Shown: in pieces, positions 18,464-26,509 of the stretch
Numbering within the stretch: the first letter of the stretch is position 1
Layout of the letters: every line of letters starts with the position of its first letter
Assembly (NCBI GenBank): GCA_902497035.1
Contig: CABVDL010000002.1
Coordinates: 1-64,000, forward strand
DNA: 64,000 nucleotides
Direction of reading: 5' to 3'
DNA from: an uncultured Prevotella sp.
GTDB taxonomy: Bacteria; Bacteroidota; Bacteroidia; Bacteroidales; Bacteroidaceae
The notes under the pieces: generated by a model
Told to the model about the DNA's origin: nothing
Database searches by the model: none
Seen by the model: the letters and a program-made list of their open reading frames with translations, nothing else
Made by a program: the position numbers and the translations under genes

Positions 18464-19587
18464 CTTCTCTTTCCCAATTGGTCGATGACACTGCTTTTCC
18501 ACGTCATGAAGTCGCCCCGCTCAATATGTGCGCGTGCGTCTCCGACGAGCCGCAGGTAGAACGCCAAGTTGTGGATGCTGGCAATCTGCATGGCAAGCAG
18601 CTCGCCTGCCTTGAAGAGATGGTGGAGATAAGCTTTGGTTGTAATGCGGTCGAGTTCGCAGCCGTCGGGGTCGAGGGGCGTGAAGTCCATCTCCCACTTC
18701 TTGTTTCTCATGTTCATCGTACCCTCGTAGGTGAAGAGCATGGCGTTCCGTCCGTTACGGGTTGGCATGACGCAGTCGAACATGTCCACGCCGCGCTCAA
18801 TGCCTTCGAGAATATTCTGTGGCGTTCCTACTCCCATGAGGTAGCGGGGCTTATCCTTGGGCAGGATGGCATTTACCACCTCAATCATCTCATACATTTT
18901 CTCAGTTGGCTCACCGACAGCCAGTCCGCCGATGGCGTTGCCGTCAGCCCCCTTGTCAGCCACAAACTTCGCCGCTTCTTGCCTGAGGTCCTTATAGGTG
19001 CATCCCTGGACGATGGGGAAGAGGCTCTGATGGTAGCCGTAGAGCGGCTCGGTCTCGTTGAAGCGCCTGATGCACCGGTCAAGCCAGCGCTGGGTCAGTC
19101 CGAGGCTCTTCTTGGCGTAGGCGTAGTCGCTTTGCCCGGGAGGACACTCGTCAAGTGCCATCATGATGTCGGCACCGATGATGCGCTCGGTGTCCATCAC
19201 GTTCTCTGGCGTGAAGAAATGCTTCGAGCCGTCAATGTGTGAGCGGAACTCACAACCCTCCTCGCGCAGTTTCCTGATACCGGTAAGTGAGAACACCTGG
19301 AAGCCGCCGCTGTCGGTGAGGATAGGGCGTTCCCAGCCGTTGAAGCCGTGCAGGCCTCCGGCGGCTTTCAGTACCTTAAGGCCAGGCCGGAGGTAGAGAT
19401 GGTAGGTGTTGCCGAGAATGATTTGAGCCTTCACCTGCTCGCGCAGCTCGCTGAAATGCACGCCCTTCACCGTACCACAGGTACCTACCGGCATAAAGAT
19501 GGGGGTAAGTATCTGCCCGTGGTCGGTCGTGATGATGCCAGAGCGTGCATCTGATGCCGGGTCGTTATGTTGAACTTCAAATTTCAT
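18460..19587 (-). CDS. tgt: tRNA-guanine transglycosylase
   Basis: Exchanges guanine-34 in GUN-anticodon tRNAs for preQ1 in queuosine synthesis; queA in this window does the next step. The 375-residue TIM barrel has the active-site Asp in DSGGFQVFSL, the second catalytic Asp in GVDMFDCVMPTR, and the RNA-binding loop PTRNGRNAMLF. The zinc-binding CxCxxC motif expected just before AYLHHLF is absent: the sequence reads DGCELDRITTKAYLHH, keeping one Cys and the later His. The rest of the C-terminal domain (ASIHNLAFYLRLV) is intact, so the enzyme is probably active with an altered structural site. Start and stop overlap lon and lptF/G by four bases each. Confidence 0.94.
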   Translation of the reverse strand: MKFEVQHNDPASDARSGIITTDHGQILTPIFMPVGTCGTVKGVHFSELREQVKAQIILGNTYHLYLRPGLKVLKAAGGLHGFNGWERPILTDSGGFQVFSLTGIRKLREEGCEFRSHIDGSKHFFTPENVMDTERIIGADIMMALDECPPGQSDYAYAKKSLGLTQRWLDRCIRRFNETEPLYGYHQSLFPIVQGCTYKDLRQEAAKFVADKGADGNAIGGLAVGEPTEKMYEMIEVVNAILPKDKPRYLMGVGTPQNILEGIERGVDMFDCVMPTRNGRNAMLFTYEGTMNMRNKKWEMDFTPLDPDGCELDRITTKAYLHHLFKAGELLAMQIASIHNLAFYLRLVGDARAHIERGDFMTWKSSVIDQLGKRR

Positions 19588-22076
19588 GCCTTGTCACTCT
19601 TTGCCTTATTGTTGGCTTCAGCCTTTGTGTCCTCGTCCTTGACCGTAAGGTCGATGGGATGTCTGACCAGTTCGTCGGTCAGGGCAAAGTCCCAAACCTG
19701 CTGCACATTCTCCACATAGTGGAAGGTCACACCTTGCAGGTATTTTGCGGGGATTTCGTTCACATCTTTCTCGTTGTCCTTGCAAATCACAATGTCGGTG
19801 ATGCCGGCACGCTTGGCGGCGAGCAACTTCTCCTTGATGCCACCGACGGGCAGTACCTTGCCACGCAGGGTGATTTCGCCTGTCATGGCTGTGTTGGCGC
19901 GCACCTTGCGCTGTGTGAGCGCCGATGCTATCGACGTGGCGATTGTGATGCCGGCGGACGGTCCGTCTTTCGGCGTGGCACCCTCTGGTACGTGGATGTG
20001 GATGTTCCAGTTGTCGAAAATGCGGTAATCGACATTGAGCATGTCGCAGTGGGCCTTGACGTATTGCAGGGCGATGATGGCGCTCTCCTTCATCACGTCT
20101 CCAAGATTGCCGGTGAGCGTGAGTTTGCCACCCTTTCCCTTCGATAGTGATGTCTCGATGAAAAGGATCTCGCCGCCTACGCTGGTCCATGCCAGGCCGG
20201 TGACGACACCTGCGTAGTCGTTGCCCTGATAGATGTCGCGATAGAAGGGAGGATTGCCCAACAGCTCCTCTATACTGTCTGGACCAATGGCCTTTTGCGG
20301 CAGTTCGCCGCTGAACGCCTTGCGGTAGGCCAGCTTGCGCAGCACCTTGTCAATCTGCTTCTCCAACTGACGGACACCGCTCTCGCGGGTGTAGCGCTCG
20401 ATAATCTTCTCCAGTGCGGCCTTGGTGAAGCGTATCTTCGGTGTCTCCTTGTCCAGTCCGTTGTTGCGCAGTTCCCTCGGCACGAGGTGTTGCTTGGCAA
20501 TCTCTATCTTTTCCTCGGTGATGTAGCCCGTCAGCTCAATCACCTCCATACGGTCAAGCAGAGGTTGAGGAATGGTGGACAGGTCGTTGGCCGTGGCAAT
20601 GAACAGCACTTTCGACAGGTCATAGTCCACGTCAAGGTAATTGTCGTGGAAGGCGTTGTTCTGCTCAGGGTCAAGCACCTCAAGCAAAGCCGATGACGGG
20701 TCGCCGTTGATGGTGTTCTTCGTCACCTTGTCAATTTCGTCAAGCACGAAAACGGGATTGGAGGAGCCTGCCTTTTGCAACCCCTTGATGATACGGCCTG
20801 GCATGGCACCGACATAAGTGCGGCGGTGTCCGCGGATTTCGCTCTCGTCGTGCAGTCCGCCGAGAGATACGCGCACGTATTTGCGCTTCATGGCGGCGGC
20901 GATGCTCTTTCCCAGTGAGGTCTTTCCCACGCCCGGCGGACCGTAGAGACAGATGATGGGCGACTTGAGGTCGCCGCGCAGCTGTAGGACGGCGAGGTAT
21001 TCCAGAATGCGTTCCTTCACTTTCTCCATGCCGTAGTGGTCGCGGTCGAGGATAGTGCGGGCACGCTTCAGGTCGAGGTCGTCCTTGGTACAGTAGTTCC
21101 AGGGCAAAGCCACGAGTTGCTCAAGATAGTTCAACTGAACGGCAAACTCTGGACTTTGCGGATTGAACGTGTCAAGGCGGTTGAGCTCTTTTTCAAAGGT
21201 CTGAGCGATGGCCTCTGGCCAGTCTTTATTCTTGGCCTTGGCAGCCAGCTCGTCTTTCTCCGTCGCGGTACCGTGGTCGCCCAGTTCCTCCTTTATATTC
21301 TTGATTTGTTGCTGCAGAAAATAGTTGCGCTGCTGTTGGTCGAGGTCAATATGGGTCTTGCGCCGGATATCGACTTTGATGTTCTCAAACTGCATCTCTC
21401 GACTTTCAATCTTGAGCAGCTCCAGTGCGCGCTCCTTGGCGGACCCTATCTTCAGCAGTTTTATCTTGTCGCTGACCGGCAACGGCAGATTGGTGCAGGC
21501 GAAATTGACCACCATCATGTTGTTGTTGAGGTTCTTGATGGCCATGATGGTGTCGTCGGGAATGTCGTCGTTAATGGAAATCAGGTTCTCTGTGGTTTCC
21601 TTGACATCGTCGATGATGGTGGCATACTCACGGTCGTTGTCCTCGGGCATGGTCTCGGCAAGCGGCGCGACGTAGCCTTTCAGCCAAGGCGATTTGGCCG
21701 TAATCTTCTCAATCTTGCAGCGTCCGTAAGCCTGGAAAATAGCGGTGATATTTTCGGATGTCGGCATCTCAATGATGCGAATCAACCTTGCATATACACC
21801 ATATTTATATATGTCTTTCTCGTCGGGATTGTCCACATCCTCATCGGTCTGACAAACGATGACGCATTTCCTTTTCTCGCTGTCTTTGGACAGATAGCGG
21901 GCTACGCCGATGCTCGACTTGCGGCCAAGCAGGATAGGGACCAGTACGCCAGGGAAAAGAACCATGTTGCGTGTGGTCAACAGCGGAAGCACCCCAGGCT
22001 CGCCCGGTGTGAAGAAGTTGCTAACATCACCATCGAAATCGGCAATCATCTGAATTTTTGTATTGTTTTTTGGCAT
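19584..22076 (-). CDS. lon: ATP-dependent protease Lon
   Basis: Cytoplasmic AAA+ serine protease that degrades misfolded and regulatory proteins. The 830 residues contain a LON substrate-binding N-domain (about 35-235), a coiled coil, the AAA+ module with Walker A GPPGVGKT (379-386) and Walker B VFVLDEIDK, and the protease domain with the Ser-Lys dyad: Ser707 in GPSAGITIAT and the Lys of VGGIKEKLLAAK near 748. The last 35 residues are a charged, Lys/Asp/Ala-rich tail. It is the first gene of the lon-tgt-lptF/G run, with an ATGA overlap to tgt, and is divergent from trmN6. Confidence 0.97.
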   Translation of the reverse strand: MPKNNTKIQMIADFDGDVSNFFTPGEPGVLPLLTTRNMVLFPGVLVPILLGRKSSIGVARYLSKDSEKRKCVIVCQTDEDVDNPDEKDIYKYGVYARLIRIIEMPTSENITAIFQAYGRCKIEKITAKSPWLKGYVAPLAETMPEDNDREYATIIDDVKETTENLISINDDIPDDTIMAIKNLNNNMMVVNFACTNLPLPVSDKIKLLKIGSAKERALELLKIESREMQFENIKVDIRRKTHIDLDQQQRNYFLQQQIKNIKEELGDHGTATEKDELAAKAKNKDWPEAIAQTFEKELNRLDTFNPQSPEFAVQLNYLEQLVALPWNYCTKDDLDLKRARTILDRDHYGMEKVKERILEYLAVLQLRGDLKSPIICLYGPPGVGKTSLGKSIAAAMKRKYVRVSLGGLHDESEIRGHRRTYVGAMPGRIIKGLQKAGSSNPVFVLDEIDKVTKNTINGDPSSALLEVLDPEQNNAFHDNYLDVDYDLSKVLFIATANDLSTIPQPLLDRMEVIELTGYITEEKIEIAKQHLVPRELRNNGLDKETPKIRFTKAALEKIIERYTRESGVRQLEKQIDKVLRKLAYRKAFSGELPQKAIGPDSIEELLGNPPFYRDIYQGNDYAGVVTGLAWTSVGGEILFIETSLSKGKGGKLTLTGNLGDVMKESAIIALQYVKAHCDMLNVDYRIFDNWNIHIHVPEGATPKDGPSAGITIATSIASALTQRKVRANTAMTGEITLRGKVLPVGGIKEKLLAAKRAGITDIVICKDNEKDVNEIPAKYLQGVTFHYVENVQQVWDFALTDELVRHPIDLTVKDEDTKAEANNKAKSDKA

Positions 22077-22140
22077 TCTTTGCTTTCTGATAGTATATAA
22101 AAGGTGTAAAGCATTTGCGGCCTATTGCCCGCAATTTGTG

Positions 22141-22169
22141 CAAAGTTACAAAGAATATAATAAAAACAA
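22141..22169 (-). promoter_or_regulatory. Probable promoter of the lon operon
   Basis: On the minus strand TTG (22169-22167) and TAACTTTG (22148-22141) are separated by 18 bases. A start of transcription near 22134 would give a leader of about 58 bases before the lon ATG. No heat-shock-type repressor site is obvious. Confidence 0.6.
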
Positions 22170-22191
22170 GCATTCTGGCGTTGGAAATAAT

Positions 22192-22890
22192 ATGGGAGAC
22201 AGCTTTAACTTCAAAAAATTCAGCCTGCGGCAGGACCGTTGTGCGATGAAAGTGGGTACCGATGGCGTGCTGCTTGGTGCATGGGCCTGCGGGGGAAGTC
22301 GCATTCTTGACATCGGCTCTGGCACGGGCCTCATCAGCCTGATGATGGCCCAGCGTTATCCCGCCTCTGTGGTCGACGGGGTGGAGATGGACGGTGAGGC
22401 CGTGGCGCAGTCGCGTGAGAATGTGGCTGCATCGCCTTTTGCCGGCCGCGTGGTGATACATGCCGGCCGACTTCAGGACTATGTGCCGAGTACTCAGTAT
22501 GACGCCATGGTGACCAATCCTCCTTTTTTCGTCAATGCGTTTGCCGCACCCGACACGCAGCGCAATGTGGCGCGCCATGCGGTGTCACTGACATTCAATG
22601 ATATCTTTGATTTTTCTGGCCGATGGCTGACCCCGAATGGCTTTCTCTCTGCCGTCATACCTATGGATGGCCTTGAGGACTTTGAGATGGCTGCGGCAAT
22701 GCATGGATTTTTCCTTTCACGCCTTTACAAGGTTTGTACTAAGGAAACAAAGCCGCCGAAACGTTGTTTAGTCAGTTTTTCTCCGACACGAAGTGATGCC
22801 TTTGACACCGGGACAGTGGTTTTGCTGCAGGATAATGGACAGCCTACAACATGGTATAAAAACTTGACAAAGGACTTCTATTTGAGGTAG
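22192..22890 (+). CDS. trmN6: tRNA1(Val) (adenine37-N6)-methyltransferase
   Basis: Class I SAM methyltransferase of 232 residues. It has the N-terminal motif FKKFSLRQDRCAMKVGTDG, the SAM-binding loop LDIGSGTGLISL (about residues 38-49), and the catalytic N6-adenine motif NPPFF in MVTNPPFFVNAF. In E. coli the homologue YfiC methylates A37 of valine tRNA. The ATG at 22192 is chosen; the frame is open to 22063 but that part overlaps the lon start region and lacks similarity. The gene is followed by a candidate small RNA transcribed toward it from the other strand, which ends seven bases beyond the stop. Confidence 0.9.
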   Translation: MGDSFNFKKFSLRQDRCAMKVGTDGVLLGAWACGGSRILDIGSGTGLISLMMAQRYPASVVDGVEMDGEAVAQSRENVAASPFAGRVVIHAGRLQDYVPSTQYDAMVTNPPFFVNAFAAPDTQRNVARHAVSLTFNDIFDFSGRWLTPNGFLSAVIPMDGLEDFEMAAAMHGFFLSRLYKVCTKETKPPKRCLVSFSPTRSDAFDTGTVVLLQDNGQPTTWYKNLTKDFYLR

Positions 22891-22896
22891 GTATAT

Positions 22897-22928
22897 AAAA
22901 AAAGCGATTACCTTCACAGGCCACCGCT
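22897..22928 (-). terminator. Intrinsic terminator of the candidate small RNA
   Basis: Read on the minus strand, AGCGGTGGCCT (22928-22918), loop GTGA, AGGTAATCGCT (22913-22903), then a run of seven T to 22897. The 11-base stem has one mismatch and two wobble pairs. Confidence 0.75.
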
Positions 22929-22985
22929 CCAAATCTTCAATAGGTATTAGCTACGTCTAAGGCAAAAAGATTGTTTTCAGGATAA
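22897..22985 (-). ncRNA. Candidate stand-alone small RNA, about 89 nt
   Basis: On the minus strand a consensus promoter (22992-23022) is followed after about 7 bases by a stretch with no coding potential that ends in a textbook intrinsic terminator (22897-22928). The transcript would run from about 22985 to 22897. Internal complementarity includes AATCTT (22971-22966) with AAGATT (22937-22932), giving a 5' stem ahead of the terminator hairpin. It is not SRP RNA, as the GGAAGCAG-type apical loop is missing, and no riboswitch consensus is recognised. The RNA is divergent from the GH2 gene and convergent with trmN6, without overlapping either coding region. Promoter and terminator are seen; the RNA itself is inferred. 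Confidence 0.55.
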
Positions 22986-22991
22986 CGTTGA

Positions 22992-23022
22992 CAAAGATAG
23001 TGCTTAATTTTGAAACGTCAAA
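22992..23022 (-). promoter_or_regulatory. Promoter of the candidate small RNA
   Basis: On the minus strand TTTG (23022-23019), a 19-base spacer and TATCTTTG (22999-22992) match the Bacteroidota consensus exactly and repeat the elements of the mscS promoter. No protein gene begins downstream on this strand. Confidence 0.7.
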
Positions 23023-23121
23023 ATTTTTTTCAATTTATTTTTGAATTTTCTGCGTTTTCCGTATAATTTGCCTAATTTTGCAGTGAGATAAGTCTTAAAT
23101 GTCAAATCCATATTACAAAAA

Positions 23122-25593
23122 ATGCGCCTTAATCGATTTTCATGTTTAATAGTCTGCCTTGCCTTGTCCGCATTAGTTTCAGCCAAGCCTTCAAGGAGTG
23201 AACAGCCGGTAAGAGACAAAGTCAATCTGAAAACGTGGCAGTTTTCCCGCGACGGTCTGAACTGGAGTCCTGTGACCGTACCGCACGACTGGGCCATAGC
23301 CGGCCCCTTCGACAAAAAGTGGGACTTGCAAAATGTTGCCATTGAGCAGAATGGCGAGACGCAGAAAACGGAGAAGAGTGGCCGTTCTGGTGCACTGCCA
23401 TGGATAGGGAAAGGCTATTACTACACCCATGTGAGGCTTTCGCCATCAGCCGCACAGTGCTTTGTTCTCAATTTCGACGGTGCCATGGCCGAGCCTGTGG
23501 TCTATGTCAATGGCCACAGGGCCGGAAACTGGGCTTACGGCTATACGCCTTTCCGCGTCGACATCACGCCGTATGTCGTTGCCGGTGACAATACCATTGC
23601 CGTGTCATTGAGTAATGTTGAGGAGAGTAGCCGCTGGTACCCCGGTGCCGGGCTTTACAGGCCTGTTACGTTGGAGGTGTTGCCAAAGGTCCATCTCGAC
23701 CCGTGGAAAACGTCTTTAACAACGGAGAAGAAATACAAGAGATACATTGTCACTTACAAGACGCTGATTCCAGATGTGCCTCAAGGCACCGGCTTGAAAT
23801 TGGATGTTTTCGACAGAGATGGAAAGCAAATTAAAAGCCATACAGAGAGGGGAATTGCGAAAGGCGTCTTGAAAATTTACTTTGGTTTTCAAAAAGACAG
23901 CGTCCATTTGTGGTCTCCTGAGACACCTTATTTATATAGCTGCGTGGCGACTCTTCTCGACGGCAGCGGCAATCCCATCGACAAGATTACTACAAAGTTT
24001 GGCGTACGCACCATCGAGATTGACTCCATCCACGGCTTCCGGCTCAATGGCATAAGCCGGAAAATCAAGGGCGTATGCCTGCACCATGACCTGGGTCCGT
24101 TGGGTGCCGCATTGAACAAGGCCGCGCTTATCCGCCAGATAAAGCAGCTGAAAGATATGGGGGCCGACGCCATAAGGACCTCGCACAACATTCCCTCGCA
24201 GATGCAAATGGAGGTTTGCGACTCATTGGGCATGATGGTGATGGCCGAGAGCTTCGACATGTGGATTTACCCGAAGTGCAAGAACGGCTATGCCAGGTTC
24301 TTCAAGGAATGGAGCGACCGCGACATTACCCATCTCGTTGAGGCCCACCGCAACCATCCGTCAATCATCATGTGGAGCATCGGCAACGAGATACCTGAGC
24401 AGTGGAGCTATGAGGGACGCGTCATTGCCGAACACCTGCAGAACCTCTGCCACCGGCTCGACCCCTCACGTCCCGTCACTCAGGGTATTGACAGGGTGGA
24501 TGACGCGTTGCGCTCGGGCTTTGCCGAGGTGATGGACGTGCCTGGCTTCAACTACCGCGTGCATAAGTACGACCTTGGCATGAGCAAGCTCTCGCGCGGC
24601 TTCCTGCTCGGCTCAGAGACGGCCTCCACCATCAGCAGCCGTGGCGTTTACCATTTCCCCGTGAAATGGGGCGTGGTGGAGCCGTCCGCTGACGGTCAGT
24701 GTACGGGCTATGACGTCAACTGGTGCGCATGGAGCAACCTGCCCGAAGAGGACTTCATGGCCATGGAAGACAAGCCCTACACCATCGGACAGTTTGTTTG
24801 GACCGGCTACGACTATCTCGGAGAACCTACTCCCTATGATAAATACTGGCCAAGCCGCAGCAGCTATTTCGGCATTATGGACTTGGCTGGTCTGCCCAAG
24901 GACCGTTTCTATCTCTACCGCTCGGTGTGGAACAAACGGTCGCATACGCTCCACATCCTGCCGCACTGGACGTGGAAAGGACGCGAGGGGCAGGTGACAC
25001 CTGTCTTTGTCTATACTGACTATCCTGAGGCCGAGTTGTTTGTCAACGGCAAGTCGCAGGGCAGGGTGAGGAAGCAGGCAGGCCTGCGCACCGACGACCA
25101 GCATCCGGCTACGCCGGAGGTCGCCGAGGCCCGTGCCCGGCGCTACCGTCTGATGTGGGACAAGGTGCGCTATGAGCCGGGTGTGCTGAAGGTTGTCGCA
25201 TACGACGAACAGGGACGGCAGGCCGCTGAGGCCGCGGTTCGCACCGCGGGAAAGGCCGCGGCCATCAAGCTGGAGGCTGACCGCACCACCCTTAAAGCAG
25301 ACGGTAGCGACCTTGCCTTTATAACGGTCAGTCTTGTGGATAAGAACGGTACCGAACTGCCGCAGGCCGATGACGAGATGGAGATGACCGTTAGTGGTGC
25401 GGGCACCTTCCGTGCTGTCTGCAATGGCGACGCCACATCGCTGGAGTCGTTTTGTCAGCCTCACATGAGGCTCTTCAGCGGCAAGCTCGTCTTCATCGTG
25501 CAAGCCAAGGATGTCAAAGGCAGCATCAAAGTTACGGTCAAGGACAAGCGCAACGGGCTGAAGAAGCGTATGGCGCTTAAGGCCGCAGATTGA
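23122..25593 (+). CDS. Secreted glycoside hydrolase family 2 (beta-galactosidase-like)
   Basis: Protein of 823 residues with an N-terminal signal peptide (cleavage near VSAKPS), then the GH2 sugar-binding jelly roll (about 30-200), an Ig-like domain, the TIM barrel, and C-terminal domains of the DUF4982 and Ig type. The acid/base Glu is E423 in WSIGNEIPEQW and the likely nucleophile is E499 in GSETAS. GH2 enzymes cleave beta-galactosides, beta-glucuronides or beta-mannosides; this arrangement is most like Bacteroidota exo-beta-galactosidases, but the exact substrate cannot be read. No SusC/SusD pair is near. TAATTTTG at 23073-23080 is a possible -7 element, without a clear -33. A hairpin at 25631-25664 follows. 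Confidence 0.9.
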   Translation: MRLNRFSCLIVCLALSALVSAKPSRSEQPVRDKVNLKTWQFSRDGLNWSPVTVPHDWAIAGPFDKKWDLQNVAIEQNGETQKTEKSGRSGALPWIGKGYYYTHVRLSPSAAQCFVLNFDGAMAEPVVYVNGHRAGNWAYGYTPFRVDITPYVVAGDNTIAVSLSNVEESSRWYPGAGLYRPVTLEVLPKVHLDPWKTSLTTEKKYKRYIVTYKTLIPDVPQGTGLKLDVFDRDGKQIKSHTERGIAKGVLKIYFGFQKDSVHLWSPETPYLYSCVATLLDGSGNPIDKITTKFGVRTIEIDSIHGFRLNGISRKIKGVCLHHDLGPLGAALNKAALIRQIKQLKDMGADAIRTSHNIPSQMQMEVCDSLGMMVMAESFDMWIYPKCKNGYARFFKEWSDRDITHLVEAHRNHPSIIMWSIGNEIPEQWSYEGRVIAEHLQNLCHRLDPSRPVTQGIDRVDDALRSGFAEVMDVPGFNYRVHKYDLGMSKLSRGFLLGSETASTISSRGVYHFPVKWGVVEPSADGQCTGYDVNWCAWSNLPEEDFMAMEDKPYTIGQFVWTGYDYLGEPTPYDKYWPSRSSYFGIMDLAGLPKDRFYLYRSVWNKRSHTLHILPHWTWKGREGQVTPVFVYTDYPEAELFVNGKSQGRVRKQAGLRTDDQHPATPEVAEARARRYRLMWDKVRYEPGVLKVVAYDEQGRQAAEAAVRTAGKAAAIKLEADRTTLKADGSDLAFITVSLVDKNGTELPQADDEMEMTVSGAGTFRAVCNGDATSLESFCQPHMRLFSGKLVFIVQAKDVKGSIKVTVKDKRNGLKKRMALKAAD

Positions 25594-25630
25594 AGCCTAC
25601 ATGTAAAATCATTTAGTATACTCAATCTGA

Positions 25631-25664
25631 GAGAGGGGAAGTCAGTTTTCTTGATTTCCCTCTC
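25631..25664 (+). terminator. Probable terminator after the GH2 gene
   Basis: GAGAGGGGAAGTCA (25631-25644) pairs with TGATTTCCCTCTC (25652-25664) apart from one bulged G and a wobble pair, with a 7-base loop. No T run follows, so termination may be weak or aided by a factor. Confidence 0.5.
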
Positions 25665-25875
25665 CCTATTGCTATTTGCTTGTCGCTGGAATAAATATGT
25701 GTTCCGGTCGCCCGCCTTTGCCTGCCTTTGTCGTGTGTCGTCCTTGCTATTGGCCGTCGGTAGTGCGTTGTCAGTACAAATATGTAATTTGTGAACGATA
25801 GTGCTGCTATATAGTTAAGATACAGATAAAAAAGGTTAAATTGTTAGCCGTATTTGTATAATTATTTAATAAAGC

Positions 25876-25906
25876 TTGCCGCTTTGAAATATTTCTGTTA
25901 TATTTG
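25876..25906 (+). promoter_or_regulatory. Promoter of the AraC-type regulator
   Basis: TTGC (25876-25879) and TATATTTG (25899-25906) stand 19 bases apart. Transcription would start near 25913, about 47 bases before the ATG. Confidence 0.65.
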
Positions 25907-25959
25907 CACAAAACGGAGTTATACCCTAACAAGTATAAAGTTCTTAAAACACCCTAACT

Positions 25960-26448
25960 ATGGCAAAGTATAACATTAGAGAAAAGAAAGATAAGGAAGC
26001 CGCTTATCGCTCTCTTGTCAGTCCTCAGCTCATGGATGAGTTGGAGGAAAAAATCAACAACATTATCATTATACAGAAAAAGTATAAAGATAAAGATTAC
26101 TCTGCCAAGCAACTTGCTGAAGACTTGAATACCAATACGCGCTATATTTCTGCTGTGGTTAATGTGAGATTTCACATGAACTATACTTCTTTTGTCAATA
26201 AATACCGTATTCAGGAGGCTATGTCGCTGTTGATTGACAAGCGTTACCAGGATTTGAACATGGAGGATATCTCCGACATGGTAGGCTTTTCCAACAGACA
26301 GTCGTTCTATGCCTCGTTCTTTCGGATTAACAATATAACGCCGAAAGAATATAAGACTTTGCACATGCCTGCCGACAATAAGCAAACGCGCAAACCAAGG
26401 AAGAGAAGTGTGATGGCGCGCCAAGAGGAGGCGCTGACTGTGGAATAA
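25960..26448 (+). CDS. Short AraC-family HTH transcription regulator
   Basis: DNA-binding protein of 162 residues. The AraC-type double helix-turn-helix fills residues 50-135: first helix pair YSAKQLAEDLNTNTRYISAV, then LNMEDISDMVGFSNRQSFYA and the closing FFRINNITPKEYK. Only about 45 charged residues precede it, so there is no recognisable ligand-binding or sensor domain, and the last 25 residues are basic. AraC-type proteins usually activate transcription. Targets are unknown; it follows the GH2 gene and precedes DPP III by 61 bases, either of which could be controlled. It is noticeably more AT-rich than its neighbours. Confidence 0.85.
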   Translation: MAKYNIREKKDKEAAYRSLVSPQLMDELEEKINNIIIIQKKYKDKDYSAKQLAEDLNTNTRYISAVVNVRFHMNYTSFVNKYRIQEAMSLLIDKRYQDLNMEDISDMVGFSNRQSFYASFFRINNITPKEYKTLHMPADNKQTRKPRKRSVMARQEEALTVE

Positions 26449-26509
26449 GCCTGTCAGAGTGGGCGTGGCAATGCCATGATATGCAACCACGGAACATTTC
26501 ATTCATTGT

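Larger units (their letters stand above)
25594..25959. other. 366-base intergenic region
   Basis: It holds the probable GH2 terminator (25631-25664) and the promoter of the AraC-type regulator (25876-25906). The middle part, about 25670-25870, has no open frame of note, no repeat and no conserved RNA that I recognise; its last 110 bases become AT-rich toward the promoter. Confidence 0.6.

Noticed and set aside
21036..22100. 354-residue plus-strand frame opposite lon
   Set aside because: Shadow of lon; Val/Leu/Gly-rich reverse translation of coiled-coil coding sequence with no motif.
22897..22985. Signal recognition particle (4.5S) RNA
   Set aside because: The conserved apical loop and asymmetric loop (GGAAGCAG-type) are missing, and the length and structure differ.
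24613..25503. 296-residue minus-strand frame opposite the GH2 gene
   Set aside because: The GH2 protein is complete with both catalytic Glu residues; the reverse frame has no independent start signal or motif.
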